Shown here piece after piece: positions 22,690-36,282 of a stretch of DNA of 64,000 bases; positions within the stretch are counted from its first letter, which is position 1, and each line of letters begins with the position of its first letter. The notes beneath the pieces were generated by a model, which saw only the letters and a program-made list of their open reading frames with translations, had not been told where the DNA came from and did not search any database. The stretch is from Combretum micranthum. Lineage: Eukaryota; Streptophyta; Magnoliopsida; Myrtales; Combretaceae. The position numbers and the translations under genes are program-made. Where the stretch lies: NCBI GenBank assembly GCA_024138025.1, contig JAMXBD010001099.1, positions 372,001 to 436,000 on the forward strand, read 5' to 3'.

Positions 22690-25210
22690 GATTCAAATAC
22701 GTAATTAATTATGACATAAACTCAACTAAATTTAAAAAAAAAAGAACTTAGAAAAGTTATTTAATGCTTTTCTTTTCAAGTTTAATTTTGAAAAAAAAAA
22801 ACACATGATTGTAAATATATGAGGCAAAAATTCATAGAACGAGATAATAGAGTAAAAGAATTTGAGTAATTGATTTACAATTTAAATCTTAATTTATGAA
22901 AACCATGTAATGTAACTATAATATAAAAAAGTTATAAAATTATGATTGATCAAGTAATAGAAACATATTATAGGGTACAGAATTAAAGATATAATTTTTG
23001 AATTTGAAAAAGTTTTATGTGGGAAGATAATAAAATTTAAAATAATTTTTTTTAATTGTGCCCTCAACTTTGGAATCGGTCTATGAATTACCAAATAGGT
23101 CGACCACATTGCATTTCGGTCAAATTGAGTTCGTTCTCCCAAATCCCACCCTTGATCAATTGCCTTTGTTTTAAGTCCGCTTACTCTTATACAAGTCAAT
23201 TCATTAATTAATTTTTCGATTAAATTGAGAATAAAATTTGTTCATTTTCATTATATTAAATATGTAGATTATTTCTTTAAATTGTTGATTGGAAACTTAG
23301 TATTGAGCATAGACATATAAATAAAAATTGTTTAAATTTCATACTATGTTACATTAGTGAAATATGACAAATATAGTCATAGCTTGTAATTTAGTAGCAT
23401 ATGGTTATTGTACTCATTTTTGAGGTATCGAGTTTAATTTCCTATATTGTAATAGCCCTAGTGACTGTGTTATAGTAACTACTAAAAAAAATAACAAATA
23501 TAATATATACAGACATTTTGAGTACAGCCATATCTTCTTTTTTTAGATTTTGTTAAAATTAACTAATCAGCTTACTCCTTAAAAAAAAAAAAAAAATGAA
23601 GCACGATTGCATTAGAGGATTTTGTTTGTTATTAAGTATACATGTCCTATATAACTATATTATATATATAGTTTTTGAATGGGGTAATTATTATATTTAA
23701 TACATAAACTTTATATGCTTTTACAATTAACCATCCAACGTTAATAAAGACAAATTTTGTATCTACATATCTGTTTATTTTTGCCATAAACTATAAATGA
23801 ATCTAAAAATTTTATAAATAATAAATTAATAATCTTAAACTTATGTATAGTTTAAATATGATGGTACTTATGAATAAGTCATGGTACACATATATTTAAA
23901 TATCGTTTTCTGGAGTTTTAGTTAAAATAAAAAATAACATTTTTCTCTCTTTAATGTTTGTATTGATAGCGTTTTGTCCCTACGAACAGAGTGAAACTTC
24001 ATTGTTTCCATTGCTTTCACTGGCATCCAAAAGCTTGGAATTCCAAGAGCCATTATGTGCTGTCAACATCCATTGGCAAGCAAATCGTGGCTTTCCATCC
24101 ACAAATTCTAAGTCGATATCATAAAAATCATCCGATCGATTAGGACAAAAAAATGTGATAATGATACACCTGCTTATTATCTTCGTCGTATGTGACTGCT
24201 ATGTTATTAAGACATCTAAGAAGTCATCAAGCCTCTATTTTATCTTGTTGGGTTTATTTTATTCTAGTTATTTTAATATTTTATTATTTTTATCGTTTTT
24301 AAATAGATTATTTATGAAAAAAAATACAAATAAAAAATAAATATTTTTATTTATAAACAAGTCAAATAAACCAAAAAACTGATCGAATACAAATAAAATA
24401 CATATACATATTATATTTAGATAAAATGCTAATAAAAATTAAATAATCTAAATACACCTAGACCAGATCCACAACATGACTTTTCCATATCTCACTGTTA
24501 GGTTTTGAAAGTTTGAATTAACAAAACAAAGCAACAAAGTTGATGTTACATTATATCGTATATAGTCAATTCGACATCTGAGTTTAAACTAAAGTTTTGG
24601 AAGATAGCATTTTTTTTCGACTTCAGGGCCCCTCTTCATATTCATTGGATTGTTTTCTTACCCTAATAGCACGTCATGGAAAAATAACTATTGCTTGATT
24701 TTTATTGCTCTTTCAAATTTAAATCTTTTAATTTTTTTGTTCTCCCTAGTAATCTCTTTAATGATGTTGAAACCTTCTGTATCTGTAAAGTTTAATAAAA
24801 AAATAAATTTAGTATGATCTATAATAACTGTAAATATAATTAAAAATCTATATAAGGAAGGAAAACTTTTAAGGTCTTATGATTGTTGCTAATGTTATAA
24901 AATTTTGTACAAAATAAACTATTGTAAAAAATTTTAACAGTTTCAATCACAGTAAGAATAGATATAAACAATTAATGATGTGATGGGAGCGATCTCATTG
25001 TAACCACCATAGGACCCTGGAATTTTTCTATAAAATAGTAATGTAGTATTAATAGATACTCTTATGATGAATATCTAAACAAATTACATCAATTTTATTA
25101 TTCAGGATATGTACCTAAAATTCCAAAGATGAGGATATAGGAACTATATTTGAAATTCTTCTATATTCATTATAATGGTGGGAATTTAGGAAATATAAAA
25201 AGAAAACGGT
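22690..25210. repeat. Local repeat unit B (about 2.5 kb)
   Basis: It matches unit A segment by segment and its first 600 bp or so also matches unit C. The distance from the anchor AGATAATAAAATTTAAAA in B (about 23025) to that in C (about 25527) is 2.5 kb. Roughly 23690-23960 seems to be an AT-rich insertion compared with A. No complete reading frame; no recognised gene. Confidence 0.65.
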
Positions 25211-25214
25211 TTGA

Positions 25215-25880
25215 ATCTTAGCCTAGTTAATTGATTATGAGGTGAAGTCAACTCGATTTAAAGAAGCTTAGAAAAGTTATCTAAAGGTTTTATCTTTTAG
25301 ACTTATTCTGAAGGCAAACAAAATAATAAACATGAGATCAAAAATTTATAGAAAGAAACTAAAGTAATTTGTTTTAAAATTTAAACCTTAGAATTTATGC
25401 AAACCTTCCATGGAACTATGATTTAGTAACAATTATGAAAGTATGGTTAATCTAGTAATAGAAACATATCATTGGATACAAAGTTAAAGACCTAAGATTT
25501 AGATTTGGAAAACTTTTACTCTAGAAGATAATAAAATTTAAAATAGCTTGCATTTGGTTATAACTAACTGCATTTCAATCCATTGGTTGGCTTTCTGACT
25601 CCTTTGTCAATTGCCTTTAATATTAAGTCGAGTTAGTTTGTAGAAATCATTGCACTAATTAAAATGAAAGTGAAAGTGATCTAGGACTTTAGGACAACGA
25701 ATAGAAAGAATTTAAAAGTCAATAATTGATATTAGTTAATTTTTTTATTAAATTGAGGATCAAAATTGTGCTTTTCCTTATGGTAAATTTATAGATTGTA
25801 TCATTAGAGAAATAAGTTATCTTGATTGGAAACTGAGTGGAGATAGAGTTTTACTATTATAAATACTCATATTCCAATTT
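25215..25880. repeat. Local repeat unit C (partial)
   Basis: It carries the first part of the unit (GAAGCTTAGAAAAGTTAT, ACATATCATTGGATACAAAG, AGATAATAAAATTTAAAA, GATTGGAAACTGAGT) and then diverges. This makes the region a direct triplication with a truncated third copy. Confidence 0.6.
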
Positions 25881-27063
25881 CCAACCATACATAATTTGAA
25901 AAGTAAGCACATTACAAATGGAATAATGGAAGGAAACAACCATTGGCCTTATAGCCTAATAGCATCTGGTCCAAATCATCATCTTTAAGGTACCAAGTTG
26001 GATTATCTGTGTTAGAGCGTTAATAGTCCTATGTGGCTGCGTTTAGTTGCTCTTATCGCCAAAAAAAAAAATGGTGATACACATTCCATTCTGACTTTTA
26101 TTAAATTTGTGTCTATTTTTATACTTATGATAAGGAAAAGAACGTATGACTTAAATAACACACACACAAAAGTGATTATAAATGCAAGAAATCACAAGAA
26201 AAGGGAAGCAAATAAATTTTCATGCTCTAACTCCATGCCAGCAGATGAGAAGCATGGCTGAAAGGAATGAAAAGCCTTGTCCATGGCAACAATTGATTCC
26301 AAGAAGCCCATCAACAATTATATATGCGTCAGATCCATCCAATTTACAAATCCAACAAGTCTGAAGCAACTTTTAAAGCAAATTCCACCGTCTGCCTCGT
26401 TAAACATCAAGTAGATATATTATTTTTCTTAATTTATTGCCACGTATAATCAATAGTGAAATTATTAGAAAGAAAATAATATCATAATGATGTTATAAGC
26501 TAGTTTAAAAATTTAGGCCATCTCAATCATTCATAAATGGAGAAAAATCGATAGAAAAAGTCATTAAAAGAATATAAATCTATTCAAAGGGTAAGGAAGG
26601 GGCAAAAACACGAGATATAAAATAAGCATGCAACATTGATAGAGTCATTTTTTCCTAGTTTCAATATATGTTATTTATTTATTTTTTTGTTGTTTGTTTG
26701 TCTTTGAATTATATCTTTTTCTTTTTTAGATAATGAGATCCACATTGATAACTAAGTGGAGAAGTTAATCATATAAAGATTGAAGATAAGGATTTCCAAT
26801 CCCTTACGACAAAAAATAATTTTTAGCTATCTTTTTTTTGGCCAACATCTTTAGCTATCTTTAATCTTAACATTTTGTAATGGAATTTTTTTTTCCTTGT
26901 AGGTTTTGTGATTATCTTAATCATGAATTAGACTTAATTTTTTTAGATCTTGAATTGCTCCATGACATTAATATATTTAATTTTTGGTTTACTAGCATGT
27001 ACTTTTTTTTCTTTTTCCATTTCACTAGCATGTATTTTATATTGCATGGAATATATCTTATGT
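25881..27063. other. AT-rich spacer
   Basis: Short frames such as 26031-26261 and 26182-26364 overlap one another and show no domain or codon signal. I see nothing supportable here. Confidence 0.6.
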
Positions 27064-27432
27064 GGGTACATATCAAATTTGGTACCCAAACTTTGCAAAA
27101 AATTAAAATTTATTTTGGCACTTGAATATAGAAGTGATCAATTTAATACATAATCAATTTTTTGAACTACTTTTGCTATCTTTCTAAAATCGTTAACTTT
27201 ATTAGCCGGCATAGAAAAGACAACATGTCGTTGAATTTTTTCTACTTTCCCTAATGTCATCTGGCATCAATAAGTTACTCTTCTACATCATCAAACGAAA
27301 TAGACAATGTTAAGTGAAATGGTAAAAATAGCTATGAAATGTTTAATTGGTATTAATTTGATAATTTCAAAGTTGAAGTACCAAAATGAATTTTCATGTA
27401 AACTTTAGGTACCAAATTTGACATTTTTCCCA
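27064..27432. mobile_element. Foldback MITE, family B, copy 1
   Basis: Left end GTACATATCAAATTTGGTAC and right end, read in reverse complement, AAAATGTCAAATTTGGTACC form long imperfect inverted repeats. Inner arms also pair (AATTTATTTTGGCACTTGAA with AATTCATTTTGGTACTTCAA). It has the same design as copies at 40932 and 41233. No coding capacity. The target duplication is not certain. Confidence 0.65.
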
Positions 27433-28312
27433 ATTTTATAATGAGTTTTGTATTACTAAATGGATGATTACACATAAACATCTTGGGAATAGTTAGAAAA
27501 AGCATTAAAGTTTCACAAATCATGAGATCTTAAATGGTTAAAAAAATAGAAGTCAACATTTTAAGTAAGTGACAAATAAACACAAAGAAAAAAAAAATCT
27601 CTTATTTGCACCACTTTATATAATGTTGATTATTATTTTCAACTATCTATAACGTTAATTCATTTTAGTTAACTATCTATAGTTTCTATTGTTTGACCTA
27701 CTTTTTAAACTATTAATTTTTTAACCACTCGAAATACGTATCTAAATTTACCCAAATGTGATGCCTTCTTTTATAAATTACCCATTACAAATTCAATCTA
27801 ACTCAATGATAAATTAATATCGGAATACAAGTAGCACATAAGAATATTTGTTGTTATTTTGCTAAGATTTATACTAAAAATGATTAACTAAACGATCTTA
27901 TTATGAATAAAAAACTTAGTTAATTAATTTGAATATTTTGCACTAGCAATGCTTGATAACTTTGAAGGGAAGTAAAAAAGAAATAATCTAAATCGAGAAT
28001 CCAATAATTAAACATAAAAAATTTGACTTCGACTCAATAAACTATTTAAATAACTCAAGTTTGAGTTTAATTCAACTATTTTTTAATCAAATTCAAGTAA
28101 ATATAAAGCTAAACTCGAGTATTTGTAAACCATTTGGCTCATTTGTACCTCTAATATATCCTAAATGTAACAAGTTTTGGTTGGTTATTGGCTCCCTTCA
28201 TAGATTCCTTTTGTTGAGTAGCGCTAGTCAAGGTTGTTAGATTGGTGAGACTGAACGTGCTTCATGCTAGGTGATCTTCTCTAAATTGTTTATACTAACT
28301 ATTGTTGGTTCT
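27433..28312. other. AT-rich spacer
   Basis: No gene or repeat recognised. Confidence 0.55.
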
Positions 28313-28565
28313 TGTTGAAATGCAAGAAAAAAAGTGGGAAAGAAAACATCCTACATGGGCTAGTTAGGAATAATAGAGAGATGTCCATATAGAAAAAGGA
28401 GATAAAGTTAAATTACCTTAGAGTATTTTGACAAGAACGCACCTCTCATTATTATGGAGGACTCTTAACTCATAAATGCATGCCCTAACCCAATTTGAAG
28501 ACCCACTTTCCCATGATGAACACCAACACTAGATTGAGCCGACCATGCTTCTAAAAAATATGACA
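28313..28565 (+). repeat. TRIM 5' terminal repeat
   Basis: Starts TGTTGAAATGC and ends AAAATATGACA. It pairs with 28878-29133, with scattered substitutions. Confidence 0.65.
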
Positions 28566-28877
28566 TGATGTAAAAGCTATATGGCCTCATGGCCCATGAA
28601 GACCTTAGCAGCCCATGATGTCAAAAGAGGTTCAAGTCCATATAATTAAGAAGAAAAGAAGAAGAAGAAGCCTCAAGCAGGCTATAGTCATAAGGAAGCC
28701 CAATAAAAATGATGATGATGAAAAACCTAAGGCTTTTAAGACTCATGAGAAGCACAATCCCAAGCAAAAATATAGGTAATAGACTTGTAGCCTCTGAGGC
28801 TCTACTTGAAATACAAGCCTAAACTTATAAATTGAATGCAAGTCACAATTAGGCCAACCCAATTAGACTTGGGGGAG

Positions 28878-29133
28878 TGTTGGAAACGTTAGAAGAAGAA
28901 AGTGGGAAGAAAGAGTCTCACATGGGTTAGTTAAGAAAAAAAGAGATGTCTTTGTAATAAAAGAGGTGCTCAAGTTAAATTGCCTTGAGGAATTTTAACA
29001 AGAAAACTACCTCTCATTATTATAGATCACTTTCGAACCATAAATGCATACCCTAACTTAATTTGAAGACCTACTCTCCTGCAATGAACACTAAAACTTG
29101 ACCGGGCAAACAATACTTCTCAAAAATATCATA
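28878..29133 (+). repeat. TRIM 3' terminal repeat
   Basis: Starts TGTTGGAAACGTT immediately after the purine tract and ends AAAATATCATA, where the terminal CA has mutated. Confidence 0.65.
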
Positions 29134-30507
29134 ATCCTTAAAAAATTGATTGTGGCTATTTATGCTATGGTCGAGGTCACCTATCTAGAGAAGTAATGGG
29201 GTATGGATGGTGACTCTTGTAAGTTCACTATGGAAACTGTAGACACTGCAAACGAATGGCAATTCAGTCGTTGGCCTAGTTAGGAAGGATGACTACTACG
29301 CTACAAGATTGATTGGATGCCATGTTAGTTGTACTCGTTTATTTTGCCATGTATCTGCATTATGGATGGTGACTCTTTAGATGGCTGAGTTGTTTTCCAT
29401 ATGTAGCGGTTGCAGTTTGGTTTAACACTATGTTAAAAGGTCAGTTACCATTGTTATAGTATCTTGCATCATAGGCTTTCCAACAAATTAGGATTTTGGA
29501 TAGATCCATTCATTTGTTTGGTCTGGTACCTTATTGCTCCTACTTGTCATTGATTAGATGTATGACAATGTAATTGCTGCTTAGTTCCCAGTTCCACTTA
29601 TGGAATGCTTTGTAGCTTGATTGGTTGTATGTCGACTTTTTGTCCCTTTATTGCATTAAAGTTCGAAATTAAACTTGTTAGATGGCTATGTTTGGCTTAA
29701 TTGAGGGTGGTGAATGTAGATGGGGGTGCATGGTATCCATTTCTTATGCTTGGTGCGTTTTATGCCTTGTGGCATGCTCCCTAGTCTCTTTTATAACCTA
29801 TGAACATTCGGGTTTAGAGCTCTTGCTAAGCTAACAGTGTCCTAGCCTGATATTAAAGTAATAAAGAAATTTGCATGTTTATGTGACCTTTGTTTTATTA
29901 AGTCTAAAATATGATATATCTCTTGTTAAATACTTTAATTTCTTTTCAAAATTTTTGTTACGGATATAATTATCCTTATGTAAGTTTTTTTATATGATTG
30001 TTTGTCTATCTATAAATGTATTATCCAACATAAGCATGAAAAGAAAAATTGCAAACGATATATATTCAAACAATATTATATTAGATGAAAACCGCTTAGT
30101 TTGACTTCATAATTCTAGCCTATAGTTTTTTTTTTCCCTCTAAATGTTAATTACTTTATTTCATCTAAGTTGTTCATCAAACTGAATTGAAAACCACAAA
30201 ATGAAGCTCTTTTATAATTTGATTCGGTTCATAATTCTATTTAGAGAATTTCCAAATAGTTTGCAGTTCAGTTTAGGGTTTAACCAAACCAAACTACTTG
30301 AAATTGAACCAAATGCGTTCTAATTAAAAATAAAAGATGTGTTATATTTTCTATGTTCAAACCTTGTTGAGATTTCATTACACTTTATTTACATTTTTTT
30401 CCTCTCATGTCATTAACAACCTCTTTATTAGTCTACTCTTTTTCTTTCACCTTCATTTGTCATCTCTCAGGTAGACCCTCACACCTACTATATTACCTAA
30501 GATGTAA
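29134..30507. other. Non-coding spacer, possible degraded repeats
   Basis: Stretches such as 29700-29860 are less AT-rich and might be the tail of an old transposon or pseudogene, but no domain is recognisable. Around 30180-30310 the AACTGAATTG/AACCAAACC words resemble hAT-MITE subterminal sequence without clear ends. Confidence 0.4.
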
Positions 30508-31051
30508 TGTGAAACGCCTTAATTTTAGGGTTATATACAATCTGCCACATGTTCATATAGAAATGGACATGCAAATGCTCTGAGATTACTAATTCCACCA
30601 TAAACATAGCAAATAACTCCAAAATCACTCATAACTTAATGACTCCAAATAGTTTTCAATTACTCACATAGAATTGGAGATGATTACCTTCGATACCATC
30701 TTAAAATCTATATAGATTCATCTAATAAATAATTAAAAGAGTTTTACATTACTAGTAACTTAAGATTTATACATTAAGACTAAATATTACTAACAAATAC
30801 TAATCACATATTATCACTCGGATCAACTACATATAAGGTATTACATGTCTTTTACTTCTCATTTGGAAAGTCTTCACAGCTAGCATCATTCTTATACCTA
30901 CTATTTGATTGTGACTATCGATACATCAATACATACGTTCAATACTTGTACTTGAAAAAGATAAAGGGATGAGTTGGAGCTCAGTATGGTAAATTAACAA
31001 ACATATGCACGTGTACAAACAATAACAAATTCACATACATCATAATCATAT
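30508..31051 (-). repeat. Minus-strand Tekay-like LTR, 3' end portion
   Basis: The plus strand starts TGTGAAACGCCTTAATTTTA, i.e. a minus-strand LTR end ...GGCGTTTCACA. About 480 bp inside, the minus strand shows ACTGAGCTCCAACTCATCCC, the block shared by the other large LTRs. At 31052 a second LTR is inserted; the older LTR resumes after 36282. Its far end was not located. Confidence 0.55.
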
Positions 31052-32453
31052 TGTAATCCCCCAAATTTTACGTAATCTAATTATAACAAATACTAAAAAT
31101 GTAATATTTGATTATATAAAATATTTGGAACAAGTAGTAAAAATCACTCCAAATTTTCTAGATTCACAAATGTCAAAGAATGAATTTGATTACAGTTAGA
31201 AAGATTAAATCCTATTAATAAAATTTTTCAAAATACAAAACTAAACTTCTATAATCTCAAATAATTTAAAACAACGATAAATCAATCATTAAATAAAGTT
31301 ACTAAATTCTTTTTCCTTAAGTTCAATACTTAGAAAATAAATTCTACGCTTCTTAAATAATGAAATAATACCGTTCAACTATCTATTAACAATATTGATA
31401 GCCTATATGAAAATAGGTTGCTAATAACAAATTAGTATAAATAGATTCTATACAGTAAAATATAATATTTGGTAACATAGATCAATATCTAAGAATCTAG
31501 ATCTTAAATAAATAATTAAAACACACTAATATTCTAATGAAAAGATTTATAGATTTTAGAAATTAAAATCCTGAGTTGCCAATATAACATTCAATAATTT
31601 CAAAATTAGAAATTAACAAATTGGCAAATATCAAATATATGATTCAACCAAAAAAAAAAAAAACTTAGAATAAACCTATGGTTGTAATAAACTTCTTCTA
31701 TAGTTGAAAAACCCGAATAAAACTTCTTTGACCTTAATAGATACCAAAAACGAGATTTCGTACCTTGAACTGATAATTCACGAATAATTAGAAGTAACTC
31801 CAACTCCCAATTTCAAAACCGATAAGAGACAGTTTATTAATAAAGCTTATCGTATAAAACAATAATCTAAAGATGAATTATTAAAATTATAAATACATAA
31901 TATATACCAATACCAAGCAATAAATATTAATCTAGATCTAAAATTAAAATTTCAAACCCGCTGTCATACTTGTTAGGAAATTTTGAATTCCTTAAGACTC
32001 GATTCTTAATTTAATTTATTGAACTCGAAAGATTTAATCACGTTAGTTAAAATACTAAAAATAACTAATCATGTGAACTTAAACTAAAAATTTGTACGTA
32101 TAACCAACTTAGAGTTTTGTAATAACTTAAGCAAATTCTATATTAATAAAACTTGTACGTAACAAATATAAACATATGTTTATAAACTGATATTGGTTAA
32201 AATAATTTAAATAACTATAAAAGAAATAAATAAAATAAATAATAAATAAATAAATAAAACGGAAAGAGCAGCATTTTGAAAACGCAAACAGAGCATTACA
32301 CACAGCAGCACAAGCACCGAGCATTCGCGTGGATTAGCAGAGGACCACAGCATCTCCACGAGCAGCGCAGACTGAATCAGCATCTTTTCCAACGTACTGA
32401 ACAGCCTCCCACGCGCAGCACAAGGAAACAACACAAGCACCGAGGCTGGCTTC

Positions 32454-32838
32454 CACGCACACACCACACTTCACGCACAAGAAGTTTCCCCCACACAAGC
32501 CAGCTAGGACTCCGCAAGCACCACAGCAGCAGCAACAGCAGCAAAGGAATCGGCTGCTGAAGTTCCACCAAGCAAGAGGAGTCGGCTGCTAAGAAAATTT
32601 GTCCCACGCACAAGGCAGCAGCAGGAGATGACCGAACATCCATTTCTCACGCACAGCCGCAACATCGAATGGAAAACAGAGCTCCATGTCCAAGGAAGCA
32701 GCAGCAGCAGATCTGCGGTTTCAATTGGAACAGGGGAGATCATGCTTCAACCGTTCACATTGCACCACGCTGGAATTTGCATCACACGAGGCCAACAGAA
32801 TTTTCACGCACAACGTTGAAATAGAATTCCCACGCACA
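32454..32838 (+). repeat. Dispersed CACGCACA motif cluster in solo LTR
   Basis: The 8-mer CACGCACA occurs exactly at 32454, 32472, 32605, 32648, 32805 and 32831, upstream of the TATA box at 33006. The segment is CAG/GCA-rich and clearly less AT-rich than its surroundings. It may be the LTR enhancer. Confidence 0.6.
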
Positions 32839-33005
32839 CGAAAACAGAGGACACGCTGAAGTCCATGCTGAAGAATTTATGGTTAGGAAACAGAGGACAA
32901 TGCATCAACACAAATTTCGGCTGCATTGAAACTTTTCCAACTTCCACGCCTGATTGGACCAGAATTAAGCTCCCAAATTCCTTTTGAAAATGATACATAG
33001 TCCAA

Positions 33006-33013
33006 TATAAATA
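33006..33013 (+). promoter_or_regulatory. TATA box of the 31-36 kb solo LTR
   Basis: TATAAATA followed by a C/A-rich leader, in LTR-sense orientation. Confidence 0.45.
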
Positions 33014-36000
33014 CTCCACATGTAATCCACATTCAATGCTAAGAATTTCAACTCCAAATCTGCTTAGAAAAGTCCAAACCAACAGCTGCAGCAGGAGGAA
33101 ATCCACAAAAAATACTGCAGCAGAAAAATTGGAATTTGCCTCTGTTTTCACATGATTTTAATCCAATTTTTCTTGTAACTTGAGCTTCCAAATTACACTC
33201 ATAAATGACCTTAATTAACTACCCAACAAATACAATTAATACCCTCAAAAATCAACCACAAATCTGTCAAAACAAAGTCAAAAATCGTCACCAAAACAGC
33301 CCTATTTCCACCCGAATTTTCCAGCTGAAGTTGCAAAGTTTACAAAGTCCAAAACATCCTCCCATGTATCTAAGCCTTAGTCTAACATTTGTATACATAT
33401 ATAGGCATAAGGTGGCTACAAAACCAACTCAAAATTTCCCCAAACACAATCTAAAATCTCTCTCAAAACAACCACTACGAATTTACCACTCTCCACTTCA
33501 ATGCTCACTTTATCAACCTTGTCTACACACTCCAAAAATAAAGAGCATCCCTTGTTTATATCCTATAGTATTATCTAAGCTTCAAAAACTCATCAACCAC
33601 AATTGAAACTCAATTTAACTAACCTAAACAACACCAAAAACCAAGTTGAATAGCCTTTGGTGCACCATAAATCCAAGTTTGAATCTAAAAGGGTAAGAAT
33701 ATATACATACATATACTAGTTAAGTTATATTAAATTTTATTAGTTACTCATCCTTCTACTATCCGCTTTAGCTCATTACTTTCACCGAGAAGCAGGAGCT
33801 AAATCCCATCTATTGTCCAATCAAGGTAAGAACTATATCAAGTTCAAAGATTCATTATGTTTGATCTTTAGGAATTGTCCTATAAATTATCAAAATTGAT
33901 ATGATAGTATCTTGATGTCATTTAGACTATTTAGTATATAAATACAACAACTTGAAGATTTTTAAGTGTAGAAATTCAAGTCTTAGAAAGGAAAAACCAC
34001 AACCATATTTCAATTGCAACAAAGCTAAGTTGGAATTTACATGACATATGTATTCCTAGGAAGATTAAATAAACTGTATTAATGTGTTTATTATAACCCA
34101 AAAATGACCTCACCAATGGAAAGAACACGAAAAATCCTATGAAGTCGACTATTCAATTGTTAAAAACAAATAAGAAATCACAACTAGAAGTTCATTCCGT
34201 TTTCAACCAACATAAATGCTATTGTTATTTCTATTAATATAGTTATGATTATTATCATTATTATTACTACTGCCTATAGTATGTTATATTATTGATATTT
34301 TCATTAGAATTATCAATACCGTTATTTTTACATTAAAGTCATTATATTTAGATTAACAATAATTCTATTATTATTTTGTCACCACTGTTATTATTTACTA
34401 ATAGTATGAAGATAGTTGCTATTATTATACTTGTATTATTACTAATATTGATATTAACGTTTCAAAACTAATATTACTAATAATATTGTAGTATTAAACT
34501 TAATTTGTTTTGCAATAAGAATGAAACAGAAGTATAATATAAATTTGATTTATCTAAATACGATTGTTATTCTTGAAAGATATAGATACTAGAACATACC
34601 CTTAAAGAAATAAAAATACTAGCCCGAGAGACAGATAAGGTTGACGGGTAAATAATTAATAAATAAAAATCTTCTATTAAAAGCAGTAGAACTTAAGAAA
34701 AGACAAACCCCTTAAATAAAAATATAGATAGCAATTAATAAAAACCGTATCAAATACCGATACGGAATAGTTAGACATCTATAAGGATTTAATTAAGTTA
34801 TTTAACGATGCGATGATTAAAGTAACGGGTTTAGTTTAATATCCAGCGATTGGAATCAGCACCTTTAATTATAAGAAGACTTCTCTTACAGAAATAATCC
34901 AATAATAAATCTCTATTATTTCCTTTCATAGGAAAATAGATCAAATCCCGGACTGCCAGTAGCTTATACAACAATTTAACGAGGACCACAGGTGAGGGAA
35001 TTCTAATGATCTACTATTTGCTTGTGATTGCTACTGTTTGCTGTTATGTTGATTGAATTGCTTGTATGGAATGACTGATTGATGTGAGTGTTATCATCTG
35101 CATGATCACCTGCATAAATGGATAAAGATAATTATTCGACTAAACTAATTGGATATACTCGTCGCATGTGCTTGATCCCCTTGTAGGAAATGTCCCAATT
35201 TTGAAATCAAAAGTATTTCGAAATGTATTTTAAAGAAATCCGACTTGGAATATTCCAGGTTATTTTTATATCCTTTGAAGAGGAAGAATTTATACTAAAA
35301 GAGTTTATGAGATAAACATGGGACATTTCCGAGTATTGTTGTGACAGTGGATGTGGCTTGAATTTGGGTCCACTGGTCACTTAGCGATAGATGTTACCTG
35401 AATTTGGGTCTATCCGCCGGATTCACCTTTATAGGTGATGGTTCTTTTTGGCAGTAGATGTTACCCGAGTCGGGGTCTACTTGTGCGATTCACCATAGAT
35501 TGGTGATGGATTGTAAGAATGACCATTAAATTGGCATTATATATATTTAAATATGAACCAGCGTAAATCACGTGAACACGTTGGGGAATATTTGTTGTTA
35601 CCAATGGCGGTTAAGCATTGGGTGAGTCTGGATGGACGCAACCACCAGGCAGCCTCGTACGATTAAGGCGAGGTGTCCCATGCGGGTAAGTATGGGAGAC
35701 AACTGAAGTGTAGACAGGTAAATCTACATCGTCTATGGTTCTGGACCCCCATAGATGTGTTGTTTGCATTCATTACGTATGCATTCATATTGCGTATAGA
35801 TAGATTTGCATGAGTGTATAATTAATGTTTGATAACTTGTGTGACCGGTAGTAGTGAGGAATGAACTCACTGAGCCCGTGGTTCGCTCACCCCCTACAGT
35901 TTTTGTGCAGGATTATTACTAGCTGGGATTGGGCTAGGAATGTGTGAAGAGAGCTTCTCCAACAAACTTTATTGAAGATAGAGATATAGGATATGGAAAC

Positions 36001-36282
36001 TTAGAATGTAAATTAGATAAATTTTGAATTTTTATGTTGTAGTTTGGAAACCCAATTTCACTATTTGGTGGGGGATACGATTCTCTGCGATCTTGGTGGA
36101 AATTGGAAAATAGGATTCCATAGTTGAAATACTGTAATATTATATCACCTGTATGATAAACTTTTATAAATAATAGAGTCTTGTATACTCTGACATACAA
36201 GATGGCTCTCATGTTACGGGTGCACACGTGATATGATAGCTTTAGATAAATCCTGTTAGGCCCCCATATTAGTGTCGTGACA

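Larger units (their letters stand above)
28313..29133 (+). mobile_element. TRIM-like element (terminal repeats about 255 bp)
   Basis: Two direct repeats, 28313-28565 and 28878-29133, share TGTTG...AAGTGGGAAAGAAA-type starts, CTCTCATTATTAT, AAATGCATRCCCTAAC and an ...AAAAATAT end. The 312-bp interior has no protein frame and ends in a purine-rich ACTTGGGGGAG directly before the second repeat, a polypurine tract position. This is the structure of a terminal-repeat retrotransposon in miniature. A good PBS is not visible, and the flanking 5-mers GTTCT / ATCCT match only in part. Confidence 0.65.
31052..36282 (+). mobile_element. Solo LTR, Tekay/Del-like, 5231 bp, TSD CATAT
   Basis: Starts TGTAATCCCCCAAATTTTAC and ends ATTAGTGTCGTGACA. 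The flanks 31047-31051 and 36283-36287 are both CATAT, a perfect 5-bp duplication. The block ACTCACTGAGCCCGTGG then CTCACCCC lies near 35866, about 416 bp before the end, as in the other LTRs. A TATA box TATAAATA is at 33006-33013. The overlapping frames around 32200-33150 are not genes: they come from a GC-richer LTR segment with repeated CACGCACA words. It carries no gag-pol. Confidence 0.9.

Noticed and set aside
32127..33151. Cluster of overlapping frames on both strands
   Set aside because: They lie inside a solo LTR with TSD, have no domains, and reflect locally higher GC and CAG-type repeats with few stops.
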